Assembly (NCBI GenBank): GCA_949358305.1 | Contig: OX442321.1 | Coordinates: 5,605,605-5,669,604, forward strand | Length of the DNA: 64,000 nt | DNA from: Strigamia acuminata | Taxonomy: Eukaryota > Arthropoda > Chilopoda > Geophilomorpha > Linotaeniidae | Reading direction: 5' to 3' | In this document: positions 23,299 to 33,100 of the stretch, piece after piece | Numbering within the stretch: position 1 is the stretch's first letter | Layout of the letters: each line of letters opens with the position of its first letter | Made by a program: the position numbers and the translations under genes | The notes under the pieces: model-generated | What the model saw: only the letters and a program-made list of their open reading frames with translations | Databases searched by the model: none | What the model was told of the DNA's origin: nothing

Positions 23299-23793
23299 TT
23301 TTAGAGATGTGATGAAAACACGTGTAATCGGGATGTAAATAGTTTACTTTTACAATTAAACTCAAGAAACACATCCTGCTCAGGTAATTTATGCTTCTAA
23401 TTTTACGTCTTATCACTATTGTTCTTGCACTCCAACACTTACTACCGGTACGTAGAAATGTTGAACATTAAATAAATAGATAAATACCGGTATTGCATTC
23501 CAATATGATATTGTTTTATTCAGAGACAGTTTGTTATAATACGGAGTTTGTGCTTTGGAAAGGATCCGATTTACATCGCCCATGGACGGAATGCAAGAAA
23601 TTACTTAAGATTTGCAAAGAACTCGGTTTATAGTCCACGTACGGAATGGAATGCAAGTACAATAATTACTTGCGATTTTGAAAGAGCACGGTTTGTCGCT
23701 TACGGAATGAATATTGAATATTTAGAAATGACCCTTTCAAGCAATGAAGATGCAGTTTTAAGTGAAATAAAATTGTGTGCTGCACATTAGAAT
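23299..23793. other. Upstream of peptide 3; an unassigned short open frame
   Basis: The first part resembles the upstream region of the copy at 62.3 kb. An 80-codon open frame at 23548-23790 (+) ends just at the Tc1 element; I recognise no family, signal or domain in it, and its reality is doubtful. Confidence 0.4.
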
Positions 23794-24182
23794 TACAACT
23801 CAAAGACATGAAATTAGAATACACACCTCTGTCAAAACAAAAGTTGTGTTTGAAATTACATCACACAAAAAATAAGCAACATATAACTAAATGTTTATTT
23901 TTCCCAATACAATGAGCATAAAATGAATCAAATAAACAAAATTTGATGGAAATTAATCAATTTTTTCAGAAGTTATCATGAAAAATGATTGGGCCCTGCA
24001 AGACACTAAATTAGAATCCTCAAGAATTAGAGGCATGAAATTAAAATATTGAGCAGGAATGCAAATTATAATGTGTAATCATCTCAAACTCACCTGCAAT
24101 TAATGAGCTAAGCTCAAAAAGCGAATATATATTCATTATTTGTTATTACATTATGCCAATGTCACTTCAAATTGAATCCAAG

Positions 24183-25835
24183 ATGGGAAAGCGATCAGAC
24201 TTAACTGATCGTGAAAATACCAAAATAATTACTTTATTTCAACAAAAAATTGAAGCAAATTGACATAGCCAAAGCTATTCCTTGCTCCCAGTCAACTATG
24301 TCAAAAGTTATAAAACAATTTAAGGCAAATGGTGATGAGATTTTTGACTAGCAAAAATATAAACAACGCGCTTGTAAAACATCTAAACGGACGGACAGCT
24401 CCCTTCGTGAGATTGTGAAGAAAAATATGTTCAAGAATGCTGAATAAATAACTCAGGAATGGAAACAAACATCTAAAATTCAAGGGTCAACTCGCACAAC
24501 ATTAAGAAGGCTAAAAGAAATGGGATTCAAGTCTCGAGTTCCTAAACACAAACCACATCTTAATGCAAAACGATTATTGTGGGCAAGAAAACACACGAAA
24601 TAGAATGTTGATCAGTGGAAAAAGGTCATTTGGTCAGATGAGTCTCGATTTTGTATAACATTTGGTGATTCTGGGCCCAGAATCTGGCAAAGAAAAGGAG
24701 AGGAGTATGTTCACAAATGTGTGAGGTCTACAGTGAAGCATCCCACATCTGTTGTGGTGTGGGGTTCTATGGCTGCAAAGGATTAGCACTCTCTTGTTAG
24801 TTGAGGGTACTATTAATGCTGGAAAATAAAAGATATTGTCATGGATGTGTTGCAAACAAAAGGACACGGCGCACATGGCCGCAACTAACACGGAAGAATG
24901 AACTCGGCGAATCGGACCCGATCGCTTCGTGCGATCGTATCGACAAATAGGTGAGTTGTAAAACCCCGACGATGAAAAACCTCAGCAGCATAGTTGAAAC
25001 TCGGCAGAAGCACGCCAGCAGGAACAGCAACGATCTCAGGTGGAAATAAAGCTCGACTACTCACAATTCATAAACGTTTAACAAAAAACGGGAACCAATA
25101 TTTATTGCGTGTGAAAGCAATGGATGCATACAATGTAGTAGTGAATAAAAACCAAATTTACACTTTTAACAATAGAAACCACCATGCGCTCATCAATTAA
25201 ATCTCGAGCGTAACAAACAGACACTTGAAAGTAAAAATTTAACCCTAGATGGTTGCTAGGAAAACAAAAGAAAAAAGAGCACAGCCAAAATGAAAATCAA
25301 TGAGGCAAACACTAAACATGGATTTAAATACACGAAAAAGATCACAAAGACCTCAAGAACACAAAATGTAATCGTAACCCATGTGCAAAAACGTGACAAA
25401 TGCCTGAAAACTCATAAATACCAAATGTAAATAATGTCACCCAATCAGGATGAAGCACACTAAACGTCATATAGATTAAGAAAATTGTTTAGCTTGAAAA
25501 TCATGACAAACTTAGGGAAAAATCTAAAACGAAAAACTGCAAACACAAAGCAACACAGTTACATATTAAGTTTGACAAAAAATAAACAAGTGTTGATTAA
25601 AAAACCGCTTCAAATAAAACCTCCAAATTGCTGGCAACAGATGGACTTTTGACTTCATTAAAACGAGGAGGATACTTTTCTGGTTATTCATTTCAACATG
25701 ATTTAGCACCGGCACATTCAGCTAAAGTTACTCAAGATTGGTTCAAGTATTAGAGTGGCCAGGTGGAATCTATGCCCAGATGTATTAAGGCAGTAATTAA
25801 TGCAAAAGGCGGACCTACAATACAAGTATATTAAG
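24183..25835 (+). pseudogene. Tc1-family transposase, interrupted
   Basis: Reading across frames and stops, 24183-24855 encodes MGKRSDLTDRENTKIITL, a helix-turn-helix part IDIAKAIPCSQSTMSKVI, WARKHTK and the first catalytic region WKKVIWSDESRF, then KHPTSVVVWGSM. After a foreign insert the frame resumes at about 25618 with FQHDLAPAHSAKVTQDWF (second Asp region). The segment holding the third catalytic acidic residue is missing: the sequence jumps to the typical end SMPRCIKAVINAKGG. In-frame stops occur at several points, so it is dead. Confidence 0.85.
24856..25617. other. Foreign insert within the Tc1 transposase
   Basis: About 760 bp separate the two transposase parts. It starts near ggacacggcgcacatggccg, is GC-richer for about 200 bp, then AT-rich. 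I could not see terminal repeats or a target duplication, nor recognise a coding sequence. Confidence 0.5.
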
Positions 25836-26109
25836 GACAAATATTCTAATTTCATGCCTCTAATTCTTAAGGATTCTAATTTAGTGTCTTGCAGAGCCCA
25901 ATCATTTTTCATGATAACTTCTGAAAAAATTGATCAATTTCCATCAAATTTTGTTTATTTAATTCATTTTTTGCTCATTATATTGGGAAAAATAAGCATT
26001 TGGTTATATGTTGCTTATTTTTTGTGTGATGTACTTTAATTTCAAACACAATTTTTGTTTTGACAGAGGTGTGTATTCTAATTTCATATCTTTGAGTTGT
26101 ATGTGACAA

Positions 26110-26670
26110 TCCGCAACTGCAAGTGCTAGCAGAAGCAATTATCAGTTTGAACATGTTCTGCGCAGTGGGCAATAAATTCGGATTCATTTTGTGGATTTGC
26201 TATGCAATTTCAACAAGTTTAGCACGGTTCAGGTTCAACAGGTTCAACAAATTCAACCCTGTGCGATAAATTCGGAAACGTTTTTTTGGACTCATTGTGC
26301 AAATTGAAGCTAGTTTTGATCGTGTGCGATAAATTCGGATACATATTTTGGTTTTGCTGCGTAGTTTCAAAGCTTTGCACGGTGGGCGATAAATCGGGAA
26401 GCTTTTTTGGATTTATTGTACAGATTGAATCTAGTTTTGATCGCGTGGTTTTGCTGTTGAGTTTCGACAAGTTTTGCACAGTGGGCGATCAATTCGGATA
26501 TATTTTGTGGATTTGCAGTGAAGTTTTAACAAGTTCAGCACACTGGGCTATAAATTCGGATACGGTTTTTGGATTTGCAGATGAGTTTTAACAAGTTTTT
26601 CACGGTGGGCGATATATTGGACTCAACAGTTTAGTTTCAAATATAGGTTTTGTGCGTGGCGAATAAGTTA
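26110..26670 (+). repeat. GATAAATTCGG satellite-like repeat, block 1
   Basis: Imperfect units of about 70-80 bp with the core cgataaattcggatacgttt followed by ttggatttgcagtgaagttt and caacaagttttgcac. More units occur at 40.25-40.33, 40.69-40.77 and 42.24-43.13 kb, and inverted at 43.26-44.17 kb. The block is interrupted at 26671 by the hAT-like insertion, across which it continues. Confidence 0.8.
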
Positions 26671-26999
26671 TCTGACACTAGGGATTGCAGTACCGGTTTC
26701 AGTATCGGTTCCAGTACCGGTATTGGTACCGGGATTCAGTACCAGTCTTGGTACCAATTTTTTTTTCTGTCGGTACTGAGGGCCGGTACTAGTACCGTAA
26801 GCTTTTCTTGGTACCGGAACCGTCCCTCACACCGGAACCAGAACCGGTACTTTCCATCATCATAAACAACACAACAACGTCACCTACTACCAGCATTTCT
26901 AATGATGTAGGTGGTGACAAATTTTATTTCACTCGTTATTTACTCCTTTTAAATTAACTTGGAAATAGTGATAATGGCAAATGGCTGAACTAGAACTGC

Positions 27000-29900
27000 A
27001 AGCATTTGCATATGGCACAAAAAAAAGACTTGTACTAAATTTCCAAATCTGGTGCCACAACTTCAAACCCCAATATCTCAACAACCTGACCACGGATTTT
27101 TTTATTTATAAAACCAAATGATATAGAGGACCTTCTCCTCTACAAACCCTAAAAGGCAGAACACTCTACCCCTCTTGGTTTTCGAGCGGCGACCGTTTGA
27201 ATTTGGTGCAACTGAAATTACAAAACCCAAATCTTCCATGTTTTCAGCGTTTCTGCGTTTCAGAGTTTTTGATTTCCGTGCTGGCTCCCCAGCGGGCTCC
27301 CCAGCGGGCTCCCCAGCGGGCTCCCCAGCGGGCTCCCCAGCGGGCTCCCCAGCGGGCTCCCCAGCGGGCTCCCCAGCGGGCTCCCCAGCGGGCTCCCCAG
27401 CGGGCTCCCCAGCGGGCTCCCCAGCGGGCTCCCCAGCGGGCTCCCCAGCGGGCTCCCCAGCGGGCTCCCCAGCGGGCTCCCCAGCGGGCTCCCCAGCGGG
27501 CTCCCCAGCGGGCTCCCCAGCGGGCTCCCCAGCGGGCTCCCCAGCGGGCTCCCCAGCGGGCTCCCCAGCGGGCTCCCCAGCGGGCTCCCCAGCGGGCTCC
27601 CCAGCGGGCTCCCCAGCGGGCTCCCCAGCGGGCTCCCCAGCGGGCTCCCCAGCGGGCTCCCCAGCGGGCTCCCCAGCGGGCTCCCCAGCGGGCTCCCCAG
27701 CGGGCTCCCCAGCGGGCTCCCCAGCGGGCTCCCCAGCGGGCTCCCCAGCGGGCTCCCCAGCGGGCTCCCCAGCGGGCTCCCCAGCGGGCTCCCCAGCGGG
27801 CTCCCCAGCGGGCTCCCCAGCGGGCTCCCCAGCGGGCTCCCCAGCGGGCTCCCCAGCGGGCTCCCCAGCGGGCTCCCCAGCGGGCTCCCCAGCGGGCTCC
27901 CCAGCGGGCTCCCCAGCGGGCTCCCCAGCGGGCTCCCCAGCGGGCTCCCCAGCGGGCTCCCCAGCGGGCTCCCCAGCGGGCTCCCCAGCGGGCTCCCCAG
28001 CGGGCTCCCCAGCGGGCTCCCCAGCGGGCTCCCCAGCGGGCTCCCCAGCGGGCTCCCCAGCGGGCTCCCCAGCGGGCTCCCCAGCGGGCTCCCCAGCGGG
28101 CTCCCCAGCGGGCTCCCCAGCGGGCTCCCCAGCGGGCTCCCCAGCGGGCTCCCCAGCGGGCTCCCCAGCGGGCTCCCCAGCGGGCTCCCCAGCGGGCTCC
28201 CCAGCGGGCTCCCCAGCGGGCTCCCCAGCGGGCTCCCCAGCGGGCTCCCCAGCGGGCTCCCCAGCGGGCTCCCCAGCGGGCTCCCCAGCGGGCTCCCCAG
28301 CGGGCTCCCCAGCGGGCTCCCCAGCGGGCTCCCCAGCGGGCTCCCCAGCGGGCTCCCCAGCGGGCTCCCCAGCGGGCTCCCCAGCGGGCTCCCCAGCGGG
28401 CTCCCCAGCGGGCTCCCCAGCGGGCTCCCCAGCGGGCTCCCCAGCGGGCTCCCCAGCGGGCTCCCCAGCGGGCTCCCCAGCGGGCTCCCCAGCGGGCTCC
28501 CCAGCGGGCTCCCCAGCGGGCTCCCCAGCGGGCTCCCCAGCGGGCTCCCCAGCGGGCTCCCCAGCGGGCTCCCCAGCGGGCTCCCCAGCGGGCTCCCCAG
28601 CGGGCTCCCCAGCGGGCTCCCCAGCGGGCTCCCCAGCGGGCTCCCCAGCGGGCTCCCCAGCGGGCTCCCCAGCGGGCTCCCCAGCGGGCTCCCCAGCGGG
28701 CTCCCCAGCGGGCTCCCCAGCGGGCTCCCCAGCGGGCTCCCCAGCGGGCTCCCCAGCGGGCTCCCCAGCGGGCTCCCCAGCGGGCTCCCCAGCGGGCTCC
28801 CCAGCGGGCTCCCCAGCGGGCTCCCCAGCGGGCTCCCCAGCGGGCTCCCCAGCGGGCTCCCCAGCGGGCTCCCCAGCGGGCTCCCCAGCGGGCTCCCCAG
28901 CGGGCTCCCCAGCGGGCTCCCCAGCGGGCTCCCCAGCGGGCTCCCCAGCGGGCTCCCCAGCGGGCTCCCCAGCGGGCTCCCCAGCGGGCTCCCCAGCGGG
29001 CTCCCCAGCGGGCTCCCCAGCGGGCTCCCCAGCGGGCTCCCCAGCGGGCTCCCCAGCGGGCTCCCCAGCGGGCTCCCCAGCGGGCTCCCCAGCGGGCTCC
29101 CCAGCGGGCTCCCCAGCGGGCTCCCCAGCGGGCTCCCCAGCGGGCTCCCCAGCGGGCTCCCCAGCGGGCTCCCCAGCGGGCTCCCCAGCGGGCTCCCCAG
29201 CGGGCTCCCCAGCGGGCTCCCCAGCGGGCTCCCCAGCGGGCTCCCCAGCGGGCTCCCCAGCGGGCTCCCCAGCGGGCTCCCCAGCGGGCTCCCCAGCGGG
29301 CTCCCCAGCGGGCTCCCCAGCGGGCTCCCCAGCGGGCTCCCCAGCGGGCTCCCCAGCGGGCTCCCCAGCGGGCTCCCCAGCGGGCTCCCCAGCGGGCTCC
29401 CCAGCGGGCTCCCCAGCGGGCTCCCCAGCGGGCTCCCCAGCGGGCTCCCCAGCGGGCTCCCCAGCGGGCTCCCCAGCGGGCTCCCCAGCGGGCTCCCCAG
29501 CGGGCTCCCCAGCGGGCTCCCCAGCGGGCTCCCCAGCGGGCTCCCCAGCGGGCTCCCCAGCGGGCTCCCCAGCGGGCTCCCCAGCGGGCTCCCCAGCGGG
29601 CTCCCCAGCGGGCTCCCCAGCGGGCTCCCCAGCGGGCTCCCCAGCGGGCTCCCCAGCGGGCTCCCCAGCGGGCTCCCCAGCGGGCTCCCCAGCGGGCTCC
29701 CCAGCGGGCTCCCCAGCGGGCTCCCCAGCGGGCTCCCCAGCGGGCTCCCCAGCGGGCTCCCCAGCGGGCTCCCCAGCGGGCTCCCCAGCGGGCTCCCCAG
29801 CGGGCTCCCCAGCGGGCTCCCCAGCGGGCTCCCCAGCGGGCTCCCCAGCGGGCTCCCCAGCGGGCTCCCCAGCGGGCTCCCCAGCGGGCTCCCCAGCGGG

Positions 29901-30335
29901 CTCCCCAGCGGGCTCCCCAGCGGGCTCCCCAGCGGGCTCCCCAGCGGGCTCCCCAGCGGGCTCCCCAGCGGGCTCCCCAGCGGGCTCCCCAGCGGGCACC
30001 CCAGCGGGCTCCCCAGCGGGCTCCCCAGCGGGCTCCCCAGCGGGCTCCCCAGCGGGCTCCCCAGCGGGCTCCCCAGCGGGCTCCCCAGCGGGCTCCCCAG
30101 CGGGCTCCCCAGCGGGCTCCCCAATGTTTAAGTGTCCGCCGCTCGAAAACTAAGAGGGGTAGAGTATTGTGCCTTTTAGGGTTTGTAGAGGAGAAGGTGC
30201 TCTACATCGTTTGGTTTTTTAAATAAAAAAACTGTGATCAGTTTGTTGAGATGTTGGCGTTTGAAGTTGTGGCACCAGATTTGGAAATTTAGTACAAGGC
30301 TTTTTTGTGCCATATTCAAATGCTTGCTGCTCGAA
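27000..30335. repeat. Inverted repeats flanking the 12-bp array
   Basis: About 200 bp at 27000-27200 (with ctggtgccacaacttcaaac and ccttctcctctacaaaccct) reappears as its reverse complement at 30130-30335 with roughly 90 % similarity by eye. A partial third copy lies at 30336-30400. The array of 12-bp units lies exactly between the two arms, so arms and array probably moved as one unit. Confidence 0.85.
27283..30122. repeat. 12-bp minisatellite, about 236 nearly identical copies
   Basis: A tandem array of ccagcgggctcc, about 2.84 kb, GC-rich in an AT-rich region. I saw a single variant unit (ggcacc for ggctcc, near 29998). The unit has no stop codon in any of the six frames, so frames of more than 950 codons run through on both strands (PAGS, APQR, AGEP, GSPL repeats). 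None of them shows an independent sign of being a gene. Confidence 0.97.
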
Positions 30336-30573
30336 AACTAAGAGGAGTAGAGACTTGTGCTGTTCACGGTTTGTTTAGGAGAAAGTCCTCTATCTTTTCG
30401 TGTAAAAACCATTGAAATACTTGGTAAAAAAAAAATTTGGATTTGTTCTATCTGTAGTTGAGGCAAATGTGAATGTGTTGCCAACTTCAGCCTGGTAAAT
30501 AAATTGTAGTCCTCCAGTATTATCTAATTATACATGACAAATAAATATTTTTGTTGAAAAATAGATTGACTAT

Positions 30574-31091
30574 TGTTACGAGGTTGACGAGCACACTGTG
30601 AACCAGTTGTCGCCACCTCGCTTCCGTAACTAAACGATTCGAATTAATGCTGTAAACCCTCACTAGAGTTCGCCTTAAGCGAATGATCTCACTAATTTAC
30701 CCATTAAGTAATAGTAGAATCACCCAAGTTTACTTGGCTGATGAGGAGAACTGAAACGTCAGTTCATTCCGAGCTTTCATTCCGAGAGGTTGTCGGGCAG
30801 GTACTGCCGCGGCATCTTGAGGTTCTTCACCCACCAAAGTTATTCATGCTTACTAGATTTAAGATAGTTTTATAAGATTTAGTTTTAAGTTAATCTTTGG
30901 TTCATTTCAGATTGTATTTATGATTTAATAAACATACAGTTATATTTTATTAATAATACAATGAGTCCTCTTTATTTCCTTCTTATTAGCAACACAGTTA
31001 AATGCTAGTTTAACTTAATGCAATTACAAACCCCCAGTTTAATAGTAAAGTATTTACGTGGTCAAACAGTAGTCAGTCTGGCCACGTAACA
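30574..31091 (+). repeat. 5' LTR of the Ulp1-bearing gypsy element
   Basis: 518 bp, starts tgttacgaggttgacgag and ends ggccacgtaaca. An AATAAA lies at about 30926. Same length and, by eye, same sequence as the 3' LTR. Confidence 0.95.
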
Positions 31092-32056
31092 AAGTGGTGG
31101 AGATTGCGGTTCTTTCTATTTGAGACCCATTAATTGGCTAAAAGTAGTGAAAAGTAGTAAAAGTAAAGTGAAATTGGCCAGTTATTTGCTAAAATTAGAA
31201 GATCCATTTGAAATCCGTACAAATTTGCATTAAAATTCAGTAAAATTCAAATAAAAGTCATATAAAATTTTGAAAAGTTGCAAACTCATTTGCATGAGTG
31301 ATAAGATTGAAAGGTGACTCATTGTGAAAACTTTCTTTTAGGGTCAATTGCAGTTGAATATTTAATTATAGTGCACTAATAAGATTTACATATTTGAATT
31401 TATTAAAGATATTTACTCAAGTTGAATTTATAATAAAATGAGGTTGTTTTGGAGGTTAAGAGTGGTGAATATTCAATGTTTGTTTAATGATAAAACTTAT
31501 ATTAATAATGATTCAATTATAGGAAATGTTTTCTTTTTGGTTTATGTAGAAGTTTATGTTGATTTTGATGATTAATTTTGATTATTTTTCAGGAAATAAT
31601 AATAATTTTTTTTTGTTATTGAAATTTATTTTGAATTAGTGACTAATTGTGATAATTAATTGTGCATAAGTTTATTTCAGGGTTAGTAAAAGTTGTGAGT
31701 TGTTAAGAGCGTTCTGTGAATAAAGTGAAGGTATAATTAAAGGCTTAACAGTGGATCAGCCAGTTAAGTTATCACAGGCGCAAGTGGATAATCTACTGGA
31801 CTTAAAGAATCAAGAATTAGAAAGAGAATTAGTAAGCACAGTGGATGATTCCAAAGTAGCGGTTAGAAAAAGGAAAACAACTTCACAGTCGGAACCTGGA
31901 ATAAAGGAGGTTGAGCAAAATACTTCCACATTGGATGATAAACTTGTTTTTGCAACCCCATTAAAATTTGCGCAATCAAAGTCTTTTCAATCAGTATTTG
32001 AATTGTTAACGCCAGTAAAATTAAAGGAATCCACATCAAAAGGAACTGTATCCAAG

Positions 32057-33100
32057 ATGGCGGATCCAACAACAGTTTTAACTGATCTTCTCAAGGGTAT
32101 TTTGATACAAAAGCGCGAAGTTGTTTGTTATGATACAGAAAAAGGTAACATCGACCAATGGCTTGTGGCTTATGAAGCTACAATAGCATCAGATGATGAA
32201 CGAGTGAAACAATTGCCGTTAGCCCTTAAGACTGACGGACTGGCATGGTTTGTGGAACAATATAAAACGAATCCAACCTGGACTTGGACAGAATGGAAGC
32301 CACAAATCGAAAAGAAGTTCAGGAAAAGCCAGGAAAATGTATTGAACACTCTTCATTTTATGAGGCATTCAGATGGTAAAGCCGATGCATTTATGAAGAA
32401 GGTCTTGGCCGAATGTGCTTATGCGCGACCAGAATTACCTGAGAATTTGAAGATTAATTATATTTTTCAAGGATTGAAGCCGGAAATGCAAAAGATGTTG
32501 ATTACTGTATTCCCGAAGACTTTGGCGGATATGGAAGAGAGAATTAAGTTATTCGAAAGTCATAAAGTAAAAGACCCAGCAGATGTTCTACTTGCAGCGT
32601 TTAAAAAAATCGTGGATGAGAAGGTGATCCCGGTAACAGCAGGTAAACTGAGTGGAACCGTGGGGACCCAACCAACCCACGCTGAGTTAATAGCTGAAGT
32701 CGCTGATTTAAAGCGGCGATTGTTAGAGGCAGAGTCAGTGGATTTGCTGGATGAAGAGTCGATACTGATACAAAATCAGTGGTATGCGCCAATAAGGAAT
32801 AGGGGACAGTATAATCAAGGAGGTAGAAGTAGAGGCAGTAGACAAGGCTTTAATCCTAATTACAATAATTATAATACTAACAATAGTAATGATTCTAATA
32901 ACCGTTCATGCGGATGTTATCATCATTTCAGCTGTGAGTTTTACAATCCACCCAGGCAACAACAACAACAGCAACAACAGCAACAGGAAAGAGGTGGAAG
33001 TAACAGCTGGAAGTGGAATAAAAAGAGGAGAAGAGGTGAACAGCAAGATGGAAACCCTAATCCTCAGGCACAAACGAAGGCCCAAAATTCGAAAAACTAG
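32057..33100 (+). CDS. gag: Gag polyprotein of the Ulp1-bearing gypsy element
   Basis: The frame is open from 31751 but its first ATG is at 32057 (aagATGGcg, a good context), giving about 347 residues starting MADPTTVLTDLLKG. Capsid-like segments include WTWTEWKPQIEKKF and FMKKVLAECAYARPELPENL, typical of Ty3/gypsy Gag. There is no CCHC knuckle; instead the C-terminus is rich in Asn, Arg and a poly-Gln run, with a lone C-G-C-YHH-FSC cluster. It ends AAA AAC TAG inside the start of the pol frame, which is open from 33061, so pol is probably made by a -1 frameshift near cgaaaaac (33091-33098). Confidence 0.88.
   Translation: MADPTTVLTDLLKGILIQKREVVCYDTEKGNIDQWLVAYEATIASDDERVKQLPLALKTDGLAWFVEQYKTNPTWTWTEWKPQIEKKFRKSQENVLNTLHFMRHSDGKADAFMKKVLAECAYARPELPENLKINYIFQGLKPEMQKMLITVFPKTLADMEERIKLFESHKVKDPADVLLAAFKKIVDEKVIPVTAGKLSGTVGTQPTHAELIAEVADLKRRLLEAESVDLLDEESILIQNQWYAPIRNRGQYNQGGRSRGSRQGFNPNYNNYNTNNSNDSNNRSCGCYHHFSCEFYNPPRQQQQQQQQQQERGGSNSWKWNKKRRRGEQQDGNPNPQAQTKAQNSKN

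Larger units (their letters stand above)
22560..23420 (-). repeat. Duplicated block A (related to 60.9-62.4 kb)
   Basis: Sequence including cttatgcaacatatcacgaa, the array tttatttatttattttatct and the first exon of peptide 3 matches, with substitutions and indels, 60.93-61.35 kb and 62.19-62.42 kb in the same orientation. The second copy is split by about 830 bp of unrelated DNA. Confidence 0.85.
23794..26101 (+). mobile_element. Tc1-like transposon with long inverted repeats, inactive
   Basis: The element begins TACAACTC and ends GAGTTGTA, with TA at both ends as in Tc1/mariner insertions. The terminal inverted repeats run about 250 bp (about 23794-24045 and 25848-26101), differing by scattered substitutions and a 5-nt indel. 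Inside each arm the motif agacatgaaattagaat near the tip recurs as aggcatgaaattaaaat deeper in, which resembles the IR/DR arrangement of some Tc1-like elements. The interior carries a broken transposase and roughly 760 bp of unrelated sequence. Confidence 0.85.

Noticed and set aside
23548-23790. 80-codon frame as a gene
   Set aside because: No recognised domain or signal; kept only as an unassigned note in the intergenic entry.
27102-30226. Four open frames of about 950-1,010 codons on both strands (PAGS, APQR, AGEP and GSPL repeats)
   Set aside because: They follow from a 12-bp unit with no stop in any frame. Flanking parts are the inverted-repeat arms, with no coding signature.
31751-32056. 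Upstream extension of gag to 31751
   Set aside because: The frame there begins with GTG and has no ATG before 32057; an upstream start would need a non-AUG codon. Left out of the CDS.
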